Assembly (NCBI GenBank): GCA_913777615.1
Contig: CAJYTK010000007.1
Location: 186,001-250,000 of the forward strand
Reading direction: 5' to 3'
Source of the DNA: an uncultured Agrobacterium sp.
GTDB lineage: Bacteria > Pseudomonadota > Alphaproteobacteria > Rhizobiales > Rhizobiaceae
Length of the DNA stretch: 64,000 nt
Below the pieces are notes generated by a model. It saw only the letters and a program-made list of their open reading frames with translations. It did no database searches and was not told the origin of the DNA. Below are positions 36,335-44,967 of this stretch, piece after piece. Position numbers and translations under genes: made by a program. How positions within the stretch are numbered: position 1 is the first letter of the stretch; each line of letters begins with the position of its first letter.

Positions 36335-38221
36335 ATGAGGAACAAATTGCAGATCACTTCAGGAAAAAAATCGGCGGCGTTCATACTGGCTCTCGGTGTT
36401 TCCGTCTCTGCGGGCATTCCCGCTCCCGCCAGCGCAATCACTCTCATGGATCTGCTTCGCGGCGGACCTGGTAAAGTGGAGCGCGAACGTCAGGACCGCG
36501 GTCTTCCTGGCGTCGTGCAGCAAAGCGCGCCCGCCGGGCGCGATATGGATCCTGAGCCTGCACCGCGTATCTCCGGTCCGCGCTATTACACGTATAAGGC
36601 CGACGGCACGCTTGCGGTCGACACATCTAAATTCGGACCTGATTACGCAGGCGTAAAGCTGTCGGCGACACCGGAAATCGCAAAGGCATTGGAGGCCTAT
36701 TATGCAGGCGGCGCAAAGCCGATCTGGGTGTCCAATGGGGATATCAATGAGCGGGCTTCTGCCGTGCTCGCTTTCTTCGAAACCGTAGGCGAAAGTGGTC
36801 TGGATCCAGCGGATTACGGTATCTCCGCGCCATCTTCCGACGTGACCGCCAGCATCGCCGACGAGCCACAGGCAGCCGTGCAGACGGTTAGCGTTGCCGA
36901 AACCGAAACCAAGCCAGTCAACCGTTCGATGATGCAATTCGAGCTGGCGCTTTCGGCAAAAGTTCTCGGCTACGTTCAGGACACCACAAGGGGCAGGGTC
37001 GATCCGAACAAGCTTTCCGGCTACCATGATTTTAAGCGCAAGACCGTCAATCTGGCGCCGGTTTTGAAGCTTACTGCTTTGAGCCCAGACGTGACGGCCT
37101 ATTTGCGGTCTCGCGAACCGTCCAATCCGGAATACAAAGCGCTGAAGGCTGAGTTGGTAAAGCTTCTGGATGAACACAAGTCTGGTGAGGGCAAGATTGC
37201 TGTTCCCGCCGATCTGGTTCTGAAACCCGGCGAGGATAATCCCGAAGTGGCGAATGTGGTGAAAGCCATTCAGCATCGCTCTTCCGAGGCATTGAAGAGC
37301 GAGCATGCTGCGGCACTTTCCGCCTCGCAGCAGTCCACACAATACACGCCGGAACTGGTGGAGCTAGTCAAGGCATTCCAGAGTGAAAACGGTCTTAAGG
37401 CCGACGGAGTGATCGGCCGCGCAACTGTTAGGGCGATGACCGGCGACAGCAACGAGGCCAAGATCGCCAAGCTTCAAGTGGCGATGGAGCAGGTCCGCTG
37501 GCTGCCTGCCGATCTTGGTGACCGCTATGTGCTCATCAACCAGCCCGCCTTCATGGCTTACTACCATGATCAGGGCAAAGAGCAGTTCGGTATGAAGGTG
37601 GTCATCGGGTCGAAGACCAACCAGACCTACTTCTTCCAGGATGAAATCCAGACGGTAGAATTCAACCCCTATTGGGGCGTTCCACAGTCGATCATCGTCA
37701 ACGAAATGCTGCCGAAGCTTCGCAACGATCCGTCCTATCTCGATCGTCTTGGCTATGAAGTTACGGTCAATGGCCGTGCCGTGTCATCGTCAAGCGTCAA
37801 CTGGTATGGCTCGACCAAGGCAATCTCGGTTCGTCAGCCTCCGAGCAGCGACAATGCGCTGGGCGATCTCAAGATCCTCTTCCCCAATAGCCATGCCATC
37901 TACATGCATGACACGCCATCGAAGAGCTTCTTCAACCGCGATATGCGCGCTCTGAGCCATGGCTGTATCCGCCTTGTTGACCCACGTCGCATGGCGGCAG
38001 CGGTTCTCGGCACGACGATCGACAACGTCAACAAGCAGATTGCTGGTGGCGAAAACCGTGCCGTGTCAGTGCCTGTCAAAATTCCGGTCTATGTCGCCTA
38101 TTTTACCGCATGGCCCGACAAGGATGGCAAGGTGCAGTATTTCGACGACGTTTACGATCGTGACAGCTACGTGATGAAGGCGTTCGCCATCACCACAAAG
38201 GCACGTTCAACCTCCATCTAA
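36335..38221 (+). CDS. Periplasmic L,D-transpeptidase (YcbB/LdtD type)
   Basis: This 628-aa exported enzyme makes 3-3 peptidoglycan crosslinks or attaches proteins to the wall. A signal peptide (KKSAAFILALGVSVSAG...ASA) is followed by a scaffold domain, a peptidoglycan-binding helical domain (LVELVKAFQSENGLKADGVIG) and the YkuD catalytic domain with HDTPSKSFFNRDMRALSHGCIRL, where the SHGC cysteine is the nucleophile. It starts at ATG 36335 or 36317; neither ribosome site is strong. Rhizobia grow from one pole and rely heavily on L,D-transpeptidases, so a role in polar growth is plausible but not shown. Confidence 0.93.
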   Translation: MRNKLQITSGKKSAAFILALGVSVSAGIPAPASAITLMDLLRGGPGKVERERQDRGLPGVVQQSAPAGRDMDPEPAPRISGPRYYTYKADGTLAVDTSKFGPDYAGVKLSATPEIAKALEAYYAGGAKPIWVSNGDINERASAVLAFFETVGESGLDPADYGISAPSSDVTASIADEPQAAVQTVSVAETETKPVNRSMMQFELALSAKVLGYVQDTTRGRVDPNKLSGYHDFKRKTVNLAPVLKLTALSPDVTAYLRSREPSNPEYKALKAELVKLLDEHKSGEGKIAVPADLVLKPGEDNPEVANVVKAIQHRSSEALKSEHAAALSASQQSTQYTPELVELVKAFQSENGLKADGVIGRATVRAMTGDSNEAKIAKLQVAMEQVRWLPADLGDRYVLINQPAFMAYYHDQGKEQFGMKVVIGSKTNQTYFFQDEIQTVEFNPYWGVPQSIIVNEMLPKLRNDPSYLDRLGYEVTVNGRAVSSSSVNWYGSTKAISVRQPPSSDNALGDLKILFPNSHAIYMHDTPSKSFFNRDMRALSHGCIRLVDPRRMAAAVLGTTIDNVNKQIAGGENRAVSVPVKIPVYVAYFTAWPDKDGKVQYFDDVYDRDSYVMKAFAITTKARSTSI

Positions 38222-38239
38222 GGCGGTCATACATCTAGC

Positions 38240-38263
38240 AAAAGCGCCCCACGGGCGCTTTTT
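38240..38263 (+). terminator. Terminator after the L,D-transpeptidase gene
   Basis: A 10-bp stem AAAAGCGCCC / GGGCGCTTTT with a 3-base loop continues into T5. It lies 18 bases after the stop and only 17 bases before glsA, so glsA must be transcribed by read-through or from a promoter inside the upstream gene. Confidence 0.9.
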
Positions 38264-38280
38264 CTGTATCGGGGCAGGGT

Positions 38281-39210
38281 ATGCAGAATATTCAGACGGT
38301 CATCGATTCCATCTATGACGAGATGAAAAACCATCTCGGTGAAGGGAAGGTCGCGGATTATATTCCCGAACTCGCCAAGGTTGATCCGAAGCAGTTCGGC
38401 ATTGCCGTCACCACAGTCGAAGGCGAGACCTTCGTTGCAGGCGACGCCATCGTGCCTTTCTCGATCCAGAGTATCTCCAAAGTCTTCATGCTGACTCTTG
38501 CGCTCGGCAAGGCCGGTGAGTCCGTCTGGAAGCGCGTTGGCCGAGAGCCTTCCGGCTCATCGTTCAATTCTATCGTTCAGTTGGAACATGAACACGGCAT
38601 TCCCCGCAACCCGTTCGTCAATGCAGGCGCGATCGTGGTCACCGACATGGTACTTGCTGGACATCAGCCGCGAGAAGCTATTGGTGAACTCCTGCGCTTC
38701 GTTCGCTATCTCGCCAATGACGATACGATCTCGATCGATAACACCGTCGCCAAATCCGAGCAGGCAACCGGTTTTCGCAACTTTGCGCTCGCAAACTTCA
38801 TGCGCAGTTTTGGCAATATCCATCATCCGGTGGACCATACGCTCGGCGTTTACTTTCACCAGTGCGCGCTCTCGATGAACTGCGTGCAGTTGGCGCGGGC
38901 AGGGCTCTTCCTGGCCAATCGCGGACGCAATCCACTGACGGGGCATTCGGTGGTTTCTGATCGCAGGGCGCGTCGTATCAATGCCCTTATGCTCACTTGC
39001 GGCCATTATGATGGATCGGGCGACTTTGCTTACCACGTCGGTCTTCCCGGCAAGAGCGGCGTCGGCGGCGGTATTCTGGCGGTGGCGCCCGGCAAGGCTT
39101 CAATAGCCGTCTGGTCGCCGGGTCTCAACAAGGTGGGCAACTCCGCGCTTGGCTCGGATGCGCTCGAAATGCTGGCGAACCGCATGGGCTGGTCGGTATT
39201 CGGGGCTTGA
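38281..39210 (+). CDS. glsA: Glutaminase A
   Basis: This enzyme hydrolyses glutamine to glutamate and ammonia. It belongs to the serine-dependent beta-lactamase-like glutaminase family: the S-x-x-K pair lies in [11 protein letters not shown] (Ser64/Lys67), followed by [11 protein letters not shown] and the conserved [12 protein letters not shown]. Length is 309 aa, standard. There is no obvious ribosome site (GGGGCAGGGT upstream is the best). It may contribute to acid tolerance, as in other proteobacteria, but this is only by analogy. Confidence 0.95.
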   Translation: MQNIQTVIDSIYDEMKNHLGEGKVADYIPELAKVDPKQFGIAVTTVEGETFVAGDAIVPFSIQSISKVFMLTLALGKAGESVWKRVGREPSGSSFNSIVQLEHEHGIPRNPFVNAGAIVVTDMVLAGHQPREAIGELLRFVRYLANDDTISIDNTVAKSEQATGFRNFALANFMRSFGNIHHPVDHTLGVYFHQCALSMNCVQLARAGLFLANRGRNPLTGHSVVSDRRARRINALMLTCGHYDGSGDFAYHVGLPGKSGVGGGILAVAPGKASIAVWSPGLNKVGNSALGSDALEMLANRMGWSVFGA

Positions 39211-39272
39211 TCTTGCGCCTATATGAGGGCATTCCCTGTCCCTAGCCGCTTCAATGCGGATAGGACAGCGAG

Positions 39273-40157
39273 ATGACCATGACCATTGCCGCCAATATCG
39301 ATGACATTCAGGAAGCCGGCGAGGTCGAAGAGGCTGGTGGTGCCCATCCGCTCTTTGCCGATGCGCCGCGTTCGGTCTCCTTCAACAAGCTGCGCAAGCG
39401 GTTGTTGCGAAACGTGCGACAGGCTTTCGATGATTTCGGCATGTTGAACGGGCAAAAGCGCTGGCTGGTTGGTCTTTCCGGCGGCAAGGACAGCTATGGT
39501 CTTCTCGCGCTCCTGCTCGATCTCAAGTGGCGCGGTCTTTTGCCGGTTGAGTTGATCGCCTGCAATCTCGACCAAGGGCAGCCGAACTTCCCAAAACATA
39601 TCCTGCCCGACTATCTGACGAAGATCGGGATGCCGCATCGCATCGAATATCGCGATACCTATTCGATCGTGAAAGAGAAGGTCCCGGAAGGAGCCACCTA
39701 CTGCTCCCTCTGTTCGCGTCTTCGTCGTGGCAATCTTTACCGCATCGCACGGGAAGAGGGCTGCGACGCGCTGCTGCTCGGTCACCACCGCGAAGACATT
39801 CTGGAAACCTTCTTCATGAATTTCTTCCATGGTGGCCGGCTTGCCGGCATGCCGGCGAAGCTGATGAATGATGAGGGTGACTTGATGGTGCTGCGCCCGC
39901 TCGCCTATTGCGCCGAGGACGATCTAGCAAAATTTGCTACCGCGATGGAGTTTCCCATCATACCCTGCGATCTCTGCGGCTCTCAGGACGGTTTGCAGCG
40001 AAATGCCATGAAGGACATGCTAGCCGATATCGAGCGCCGCATGCCGGGCCGCAAGGACGTGATGTTGCGCGCGCTCGCCCACGTCAATCCTTCGCATTTG
40101 CTTGATACGAAACTCTTTGACTTTTCCGGTCTAACTGTCACCGATCCGTCATCCTAG
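39273..40157 (+). CDS. ttcA: tRNA 2-thiocytidine(32) synthetase TtcA
   Basis: TtcA thiolates C32 of certain tRNAs using a [4Fe-4S] cluster. The PP-loop [17 protein letters not shown] and two CxxC pairs ([12 protein letters not shown] and [14 protein letters not shown]) identify it. Length is 294 aa. AGGACAGCG lies just before the ATG. It is another Fe-S client in a window rich in Fe-S genes. It is followed within 50 bases by two inositol-monophosphatase-family genes on the same strand. Confidence 0.95.
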   Translation: MTMTIAANIDDIQEAGEVEEAGGAHPLFADAPRSVSFNKLRKRLLRNVRQAFDDFGMLNGQKRWLVGLSGGKDSYGLLALLLDLKWRGLLPVELIACNLDQGQPNFPKHILPDYLTKIGMPHRIEYRDTYSIVKEKVPEGATYCSLCSRLRRGNLYRIAREEGCDALLLGHHREDILETFFMNFFHGGRLAGMPAKLMNDEGDLMVLRPLAYCAEDDLAKFATAMEFPIIPCDLCGSQDGLQRNAMKDMLADIERRMPGRKDVMLRALAHVNPSHLLDTKLFDFSGLTVTDPSS

Positions 40158-40201
40158 AGAGGTAGGTGAGGCACATTCCTCACCTTTTCAGATTGCCTTC
40201 G

Positions 40202-41029
40202 ATGACCCTTTCCGATTCAGATATTGATTTCCTCGTCGCGACTGTCGCCGATGCTGGCGCGAGTGAAATCATGCCACGCTTTCGCAATCTCAGCGCTTCT
40301 GCCATTTCCGAGAAGACGTCGGCTGTAGATTTGGTTACGGAAGCCGATATACTTGCTGAAAAGCGCATCACTGCAGCTTTGTTGCAGCGATTTCCCTCTG
40401 CTCATATTGTTGGGGAAGAAGCCTATGATGCGGATCGTTCCGTCATCCCCGCTCTGCGTGATGCGCCGCTTGCCTTCGTGATCGACCCGGTCGACGGTAC
40501 GTTCAACTTTGCGTCCGGCTTTCCAGCCTTTGGAACGCTTCTTGCCGTGACCGTCAAAGGTGAAACGGTCGCTGGCATCATTCATGATCCAGTGATGGGC
40601 GATAGCATCGTCTCGGTCAAAGGCGCCGGCGCCGTGCTGAAGCGCGAAAACGGCAGCGAAGCGAAAATGCGAGTCGCCGAGGCGGTCGGTCTTACGGATA
40701 TGGTCGGTATTTTTTCTTGGGGGCACAGCCATCCGGACCGCCGGCCGATGATCGCGGCCAACATGGCGAAGACGAAAATGGCGCTGTCGTTGAATTGCTC
40801 GGCGCACGAATACTGGTTGGTGGCAGCCGGCAAGCTGCATTTCATCGGTCATGAGAAGCTTATGCCTTGGGACCATCTGGCAGGCGTGCTAACCCATCAG
40901 GAAGCAGGCGGCCACACGGCAAAGCTCGATGGTACGCCCTATCGTCCGGGAGATATTGAGGGCGGCATCCTCTCCGCACCCGACAGGGAAAGCTGGAAGA
41001 TGCTGCGCCGGGAAATTCTCGGTCTTTGA
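40202..41029 (+). CDS. Inositol monophosphatase family protein (copy 1)
   Basis: This 275-aa member of the IMPase/FBPase/CysQ superfamily has the metal-site motifs VGEEAYDADRS, IDPVDGTFNFASGFPAFG and PWDHLAG. It dephosphorylates a small phosphate ester; the substrate (inositol phosphate, histidinol phosphate, PAP or another) cannot be decided. The start is ATG 40202 (MTLSDSD) by alignment with the next gene; a GTG at 40166 with GAGAGG upstream is the alternative. It shares clear sequence similarity over its whole length with the following gene, so the pair arose by tandem duplication. Confidence 0.88.
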   Translation: MTLSDSDIDFLVATVADAGASEIMPRFRNLSASAISEKTSAVDLVTEADILAEKRITAALLQRFPSAHIVGEEAYDADRSVIPALRDAPLAFVIDPVDGTFNFASGFPAFGTLLAVTVKGETVAGIIHDPVMGDSIVSVKGAGAVLKRENGSEAKMRVAEAVGLTDMVGIFSWGHSHPDRRPMIAANMAKTKMALSLNCSAHEYWLVAAGKLHFIGHEKLMPWDHLAGVLTHQEAGGHTAKLDGTPYRPGDIEGGILSAPDRESWKMLRREILGL

Positions 41030-41053
41030 TCTGAATATGTAAAGGAACCGCCC

Positions 41054-41878
41054 ATGTCCGTGGAACTCGACATCGCCTCGCTGGCCAATGCCCTTCAGGA
41101 AGCCGCAGCGGTGGAAATCCTGCCGCGATTTCGCAATCTCGGAGAGGGTGACGTGCGGGTAAAAACCGAAGCGATCGATCTGGTCACTGAGGCCGACGAG
41201 GCGGCGGAGCGTTTGATCCGCGCCCGTGTTGCCGAGTTCATGCCCGATGCTCTTTTCGTCGGCGAGGAAGCGGTCGCGGCAGATCCATCGCTGCTGGACA
41301 AACTCGGCGACGCTGACCTTGTCGTGGTCGTCGACCCCATCGACGGAACCTATAACTTCGCTGCCGGATTGCCGCTGTTCGGTGTGATGCTGAGCGTCGT
41401 CTCCAAGGGTGAGACCGTTGCGGGTATCATCTTCGATCCGATGGGCAATGACTGGGTCATTGCGGAAAAAGGCTCTGGAGCCTGGCTTTGCAGTGCGGAT
41501 GGCTCCCAGACCCAGTTGCAGGTGGTTCCTTCACCGGAACTGTCGCAGATGGTCGGTATTGCCAATACAGGCTACTTCGACGTCGAGACGCGCCGTCGCA
41601 TCTTAAACAATCTCGCCGATGTCCGGCTCTTCACCAGTTATCGCTGCGCAGCGCACGAATACCGCATCTTCTGCGGCGGCCACATGCACTTCCTGATGTA
41701 CAACAAGCTGATGCCTTGGGATCATCTGGCTGGCACACTGATTTCGCAGGAAGCGGGTGCTTACGCTGCCCGCTTCGACGGTTCTCTTTATCTGCCAAAC
41801 CATGTGAGTGGCGGCTTGCTGCTGGCTCCGGATAAAGAGACGTGGACAGTTCTGCGCGAGCGGATTTTTACGGTGTGA
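41054..41878 (+). CDS. Inositol monophosphatase family protein (copy 2)
   Basis: This 274-aa paralogue lies 24 bases downstream of the first copy. The same metal-site motifs are present: GEEAVAADPS, DPIDGTYNFAAGLPLFG and PWDHLAG. Its N-terminal VEILPRFRNLGEG matches the EIMPRFRNLSA of copy 1. An AAAGGAACCGCCC ribosome region precedes the ATG. Retention of both copies suggests different substrates. A strong terminator follows. Confidence 0.88.
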   Translation: MSVELDIASLANALQEAAAVEILPRFRNLGEGDVRVKTEAIDLVTEADEAAERLIRARVAEFMPDALFVGEEAVAADPSLLDKLGDADLVVVVDPIDGTYNFAAGLPLFGVMLSVVSKGETVAGIIFDPMGNDWVIAEKGSGAWLCSADGSQTQLQVVPSPELSQMVGIANTGYFDVETRRRILNNLADVRLFTSYRCAAHEYRIFCGGHMHFLMYNKLMPWDHLAGTLISQEAGAYAARFDGSLYLPNHVSGGLLLAPDKETWTVLRERIFTV

Positions 41879-41902
41879 TCTGCTGACACATTGCACGAAG
41901 AT

Positions 41903-41935
41903 GGGCGCGGTTGTTGTGACAACCGCGCCCTTTTT
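41903..41935 (+). terminator. Terminator after the IMPase pair
   Basis: A perfect 12-bp stem GGGCGCGGTTGT / ACAACCGCGCCC with a 4-base loop is followed by T5. It ends the ttcA-IMPase run; the T-run works only for the plus strand. Confidence 0.93.
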
Positions 41936-41950
41936 CGTTGAATATTCAAC

Positions 41951-43201
41951 TCAGTGCGTTGGCTTGTTATGAGCCTGGAACAGCTTGCCTTTTTCACCGA
42001 TCAGCACGAAGACCAAGCCTATCACGGAGACGATGAAGAAGCCGCTGACCATGGGTAGTGCGGTGCCGTTGAAAGCCTGCCCGATACTTGCACCAATTAG
42101 CGAGCCGCCTACCGTTCCCAAAAAGCCAATGACGGAAGACGCCGTTCCCGCCACATGGCCAAGTGGCTCCATGGCGAGCGAGTTGAAGTTCGAACCGATC
42201 AGGCCGAACTGGAACATCGACAGACCGAACATCACGATAAACAGCGCGAAGGGCAATGGATGGGGCCCGAAGACCATCATCATCAACCAGATGAAGTTGA
42301 TGGTGATGAAGCCGAGCAACGAACCATGCGACAGCTTGCGCATGCCGTAGCGCCCAACCAATTTCGAGTTCAGGAAGGACGACAGCGACATGAACAGTGC
42401 GACCGCGGCAAAGGCTGCGGCAAACCACGCACCGAGATCGTAGATGCCCTTATAGACCTGTTCGGCGGAATTGATGAAACCGAACAGCGCGCCGAAGATG
42501 ATCATGCTGGCGATGGTGTAACAGAGCGCCACCCGATTGGTCAGGACGATCTTGAAGCCCGTCAGTACGGATGAAACCGTCAGGGGGCGCATGTCTTCCG
42601 GACGCAGTGTTTCGGGAAGACGCGTGTACATCCAGACCGTTACGATGGCCGCGATTGCTGCCATGAAACCAAATATCAGGTGCCAGTCTCCGAAGAATAG
42701 GACGATCTGGCCTGTCCCCGGTGCAATGACCGGCACCACCATGAACACCATCATGATCAGCGACATGACCTCGGCCATCTGACGCCCGCCATAGATGTCG
42801 CGAACGATAGAGACGGTGATGACGCGTGTTGCGGCTGAACCAATACCCTGGATGAAACGCAGCGCCAGGAGGCCGGCAAAACTCGGCACAAAGATCACTG
42901 CGATAGATGACACGATATAAATACCAAGGCCGAACAGCATCGGTTTGCGGCGACCAAAGCGATCCGCCAGCGGGCCGTAAAAAAGCTGGGCGATGCCGAA
43001 ACCGAGCAGGTAGGCCGAGACGACATACTGGCGATGGTTCTCATTATCGACGCCGAGTGAAGCGCCGATCTCCTGGAGGCCCGGGAGCATGATGTCGATG
43101 GCAAGAGCATTGAGCGCCATCAGCATGGCGGCTAGGCCAATGAATTCCGTGCGCCCCATAGTGCCTGCGGGCGAAGCGGTCGTTTGTGGAGGATTTGTCA
43201 A
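41951..43201 (-). CDS. MFS multidrug exporter (Bcr/CflA branch)
   Basis: This 416-aa protein has 12 predicted transmembrane helices. MALNALAIDIMLPGLQEIGASLG, YGPLADRFGRRKPML and RFIQGIGSAATRVITVSIVRD are typical of drug:H+ antiporter-1 exporters. The start appears to be TTG at 43201 (GAGG eight bases upstream); an ATG at 43159 (MGRTEFIG) is an alternative that removes a short polar leader. It is a distant relative of the exporter at 26.7 kb. The substrate is unknown. Confidence 0.9.
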   Translation of the reverse strand: MTNPPQTTASPAGTMGRTEFIGLAAMLMALNALAIDIMLPGLQEIGASLGVDNENHRQYVVSAYLLGFGIAQLFYGPLADRFGRRKPMLFGLGIYIVSSIAVIFVPSFAGLLALRFIQGIGSAATRVITVSIVRDIYGGRQMAEVMSLIMMVFMVVPVIAPGTGQIVLFFGDWHLIFGFMAAIAAIVTVWMYTRLPETLRPEDMRPLTVSSVLTGFKIVLTNRVALCYTIASMIIFGALFGFINSAEQVYKGIYDLGAWFAAAFAAVALFMSLSSFLNSKLVGRYGMRKLSHGSLLGFITINFIWLMMMVFGPHPLPFALFIVMFGLSMFQFGLIGSNFNSLAMEPLGHVAGTASSVIGFLGTVGGSLIGASIGQAFNGTALPMVSGFFIVSVIGLVFVLIGEKGKLFQAHNKPTH

Positions 43202-43295
43202 TGGATTGCCTCAAAAGAACGGCAAAGGCGTTGCATGACGCAACGCCTGGCATAGTTTTCTGACAATCAGGGTGGGCCGGATGAACCGGCCGAAA

Positions 43296-43631
43296 TCAGG
43301 CCGCGCCGCGGACGCTGATACCCTGTTCTTGAAGGTGGCTTTGAAGTTCGCCGGATTGGAACATTTCTCTTACGATGTCGCAACCGCCAATGAACTCGCC
43401 CTTGACGTAAAGCTGCGGGATCGTCGGCCAGTTGGAATAGTCCTTGATGCCCTGTCGAATTTCAGCATCAGCCAGAACGTTGACACCCTTATAATCAACG
43501 CCAAGGTAATCCATAATCTGGACCACCTGTCCGGAGAAACCGCACTGCGGAAACTGGGGCGTACCCTTCATGAAAAGAACGATATCGTTGCTCTTCACTT
43601 CGTTGTCGATCATGTCGTGAATGCCGCTCAT
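43296..43631 (-). CDS. grxD: Monothiol glutaredoxin GrxD (CGFS type)
   Basis: This 111-aa glutaredoxin has the single-cysteine active site QCGFSGQ (Cys30) and the glutathione-binding [23 protein letters not shown] glutaredoxins bind a [2Fe-2S] cluster with glutathione and partner with BolA in iron sensing and Fe-S delivery. AAAGGAA precedes the ATG. A bolA gene is nearby (46.2 kb, same strand), but three other genes separate the two, whereas bolA and grxD are often adjacent. Confidence 0.96.
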   Translation of the reverse strand: MSGIHDMIDNEVKSNDIVLFMKGTPQFPQCGFSGQVVQIMDYLGVDYKGVNVLADAEIRQGIKDYSNWPTIPQLYVKGEFIGGCDIVREMFQSGELQSHLQEQGISVRGAA

Positions 43632-43818
43632 GGCTGGATTCCTTTCACATGCGGGTCAAGGCCGCTGCTTCGTTCGCTCTTAAATAACATGGAATGTCGT
43701 TATTTCCAGTCGCAAAGGCGAAAAAACGGAGAGCGTTCGGAATTGAAACAAGCAGTCATGGTGCTGCCCTGAAAATGTGGTGCCCTGATGCTCCATTCAA
43801 CCAAAGCCGGGACAAGAC

Positions 43819-44535
43819 ATGCGAAAATTTGGTGTGTGGATTATCGCAGCGCTGGTGGTGCTGCTCTCGGTTTTCGGGTTATTCCAGCTAAGCAAGGCGC
43901 GTGGCTATCAACTCTTCGGAACGATCGTTCCACGCGTGGAGACAAGCGCGCCGCTTGTGGCTTTGACGCTCGATGATGGTCCCACCCTCCGTTATACGCG
44001 CGATGTGTTGAACCTCTTGGATGAGAAGAACGTCAAGGCGACCTTTTTTCTCACAGGTAAAGAGATGGAGGAAACGCCAGCGCTCGCAGCCGACATCGTC
44101 CGTCGCGGACACCAGGTCGCCAATCACTCCTTCTCGCACTCCAACATGAGCCTGATGGGCCTCGCCAAGGTGCGCGACGAAATCGAGACAACGGATCGTG
44201 CCATTCGCGCCGCGGGATATCAGGGAGAAATCTACTTCCGCCCGCCCTATGGCAAGAAGCTTTTCACCTTGCCGTGGTATTTGTCGCAAACCGGGCGCAC
44301 GTCGATCACCTGGGATGTAGAGCCGGAATCCTATCCGGATATCGCCGAGGACCCCGATGCGATCGCGGAGTATGTGATAAAGAACGCGAAGAGCGGCTCG
44401 ATCATTCTGCTGCATGTCATGTATCGAAGCCGCGAAGCGTCGCGCCAGGCTCTACCCAAGATCATCGACGGTGTGCGTTCGCGTGGCTTTCAATTCGTCA
44501 CAGTGTCTGAACTGATGAAGCACCAGCAGACGTAA
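43819..44535 (+). CDS. Polysaccharide deacetylase (NodB-homology) protein
   Basis: This 238-aa protein has an N-terminal membrane anchor or signal (FGVWIIAALVVLLSVFGLFQL) and a carbohydrate esterase 4 domain facing the periplasm. Catalytic motifs are VALTLDDGP, VANHSFSHSNM (metal-binding H-x3-H), RPPYGKKL and IILLHVM. It should remove acetyl groups from an N-acetylated sugar polymer, either peptidoglycan or exopolysaccharide. It is not a nodulation NodB, as no nod genes are near. GGGACAAG precedes the ATG. Confidence 0.9.
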   Translation: MRKFGVWIIAALVVLLSVFGLFQLSKARGYQLFGTIVPRVETSAPLVALTLDDGPTLRYTRDVLNLLDEKNVKATFFLTGKEMEETPALAADIVRRGHQVANHSFSHSNMSLMGLAKVRDEIETTDRAIRAAGYQGEIYFRPPYGKKLFTLPWYLSQTGRTSITWDVEPESYPDIAEDPDAIAEYVIKNAKSGSIILLHVMYRSREASRQALPKIIDGVRSRGFQFVTVSELMKHQQT

Positions 44536-44550
44536 TGAGGGACTACAGGC

Positions 44551-44814
44551 CTACCGCGCCCTCTGCTTGCTGCGAGCGGCGGCTGTCCGGCGTTTGCTGA
44601 CTTGTTTCTTCGCAGGCGCTCGTCTTGTCTTTCGTGCGGGCTTCTCGCCGAGTGCCGCCTCCAAAATCCCGCCAAGGATGCCACCCCCGAGGGATGTGCC
44701 AGATTTTGCCTTGCCCCGCGCGCGTCGCGTTTTGCGTACACCTGTCTTGGACAGGATTTCCGACATGGCACCCTTCACCACATTTCCGATGATCTGATCA
44801 ACGATTTTCGACAA
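44551..44814 (-). CDS. Small strongly basic hypothetical protein
   Basis: This 87-aa protein starts with an amphipathic segment (IVDQIIGNVVKGAMSEILSKTG), followed by KTRRARGKAK, a Gly-rich hydrophobic patch (GGGILGGILEAALG) and a Lys/Arg/Ala tail (KTRRAPAKKQVSKRRTAAARSK). The tail resembles histone-H1-like or nucleoid-binding tails, and the Gly-rich patch could contact a membrane. The start is TTG at 44814 with GGAG six bases upstream; an internal ATG lies at 44767. I do not recognise the family. It converges on the deacetylase gene, 15 bases away. Confidence 0.6.
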   Translation of the reverse strand: MSKIVDQIIGNVVKGAMSEILSKTGVRKTRRARGKAKSGTSLGGGILGGILEAALGEKPARKTRRAPAKKQVSKRRTAAARSKQRAR

Positions 44815-44967
44815 GATCTTCTCCGCTCCGCAACAAAATCCACCAGCTCGCTTATGATATAAAACATAATTAAGCCACGGTCTTTACTATATGGGCGACA
44901 CCCATTGTATCAAGCGATCCTTTTGGGCTCTTCGCAACCTTCAGGTTTTGAACCCTTGGCTCGTTTT

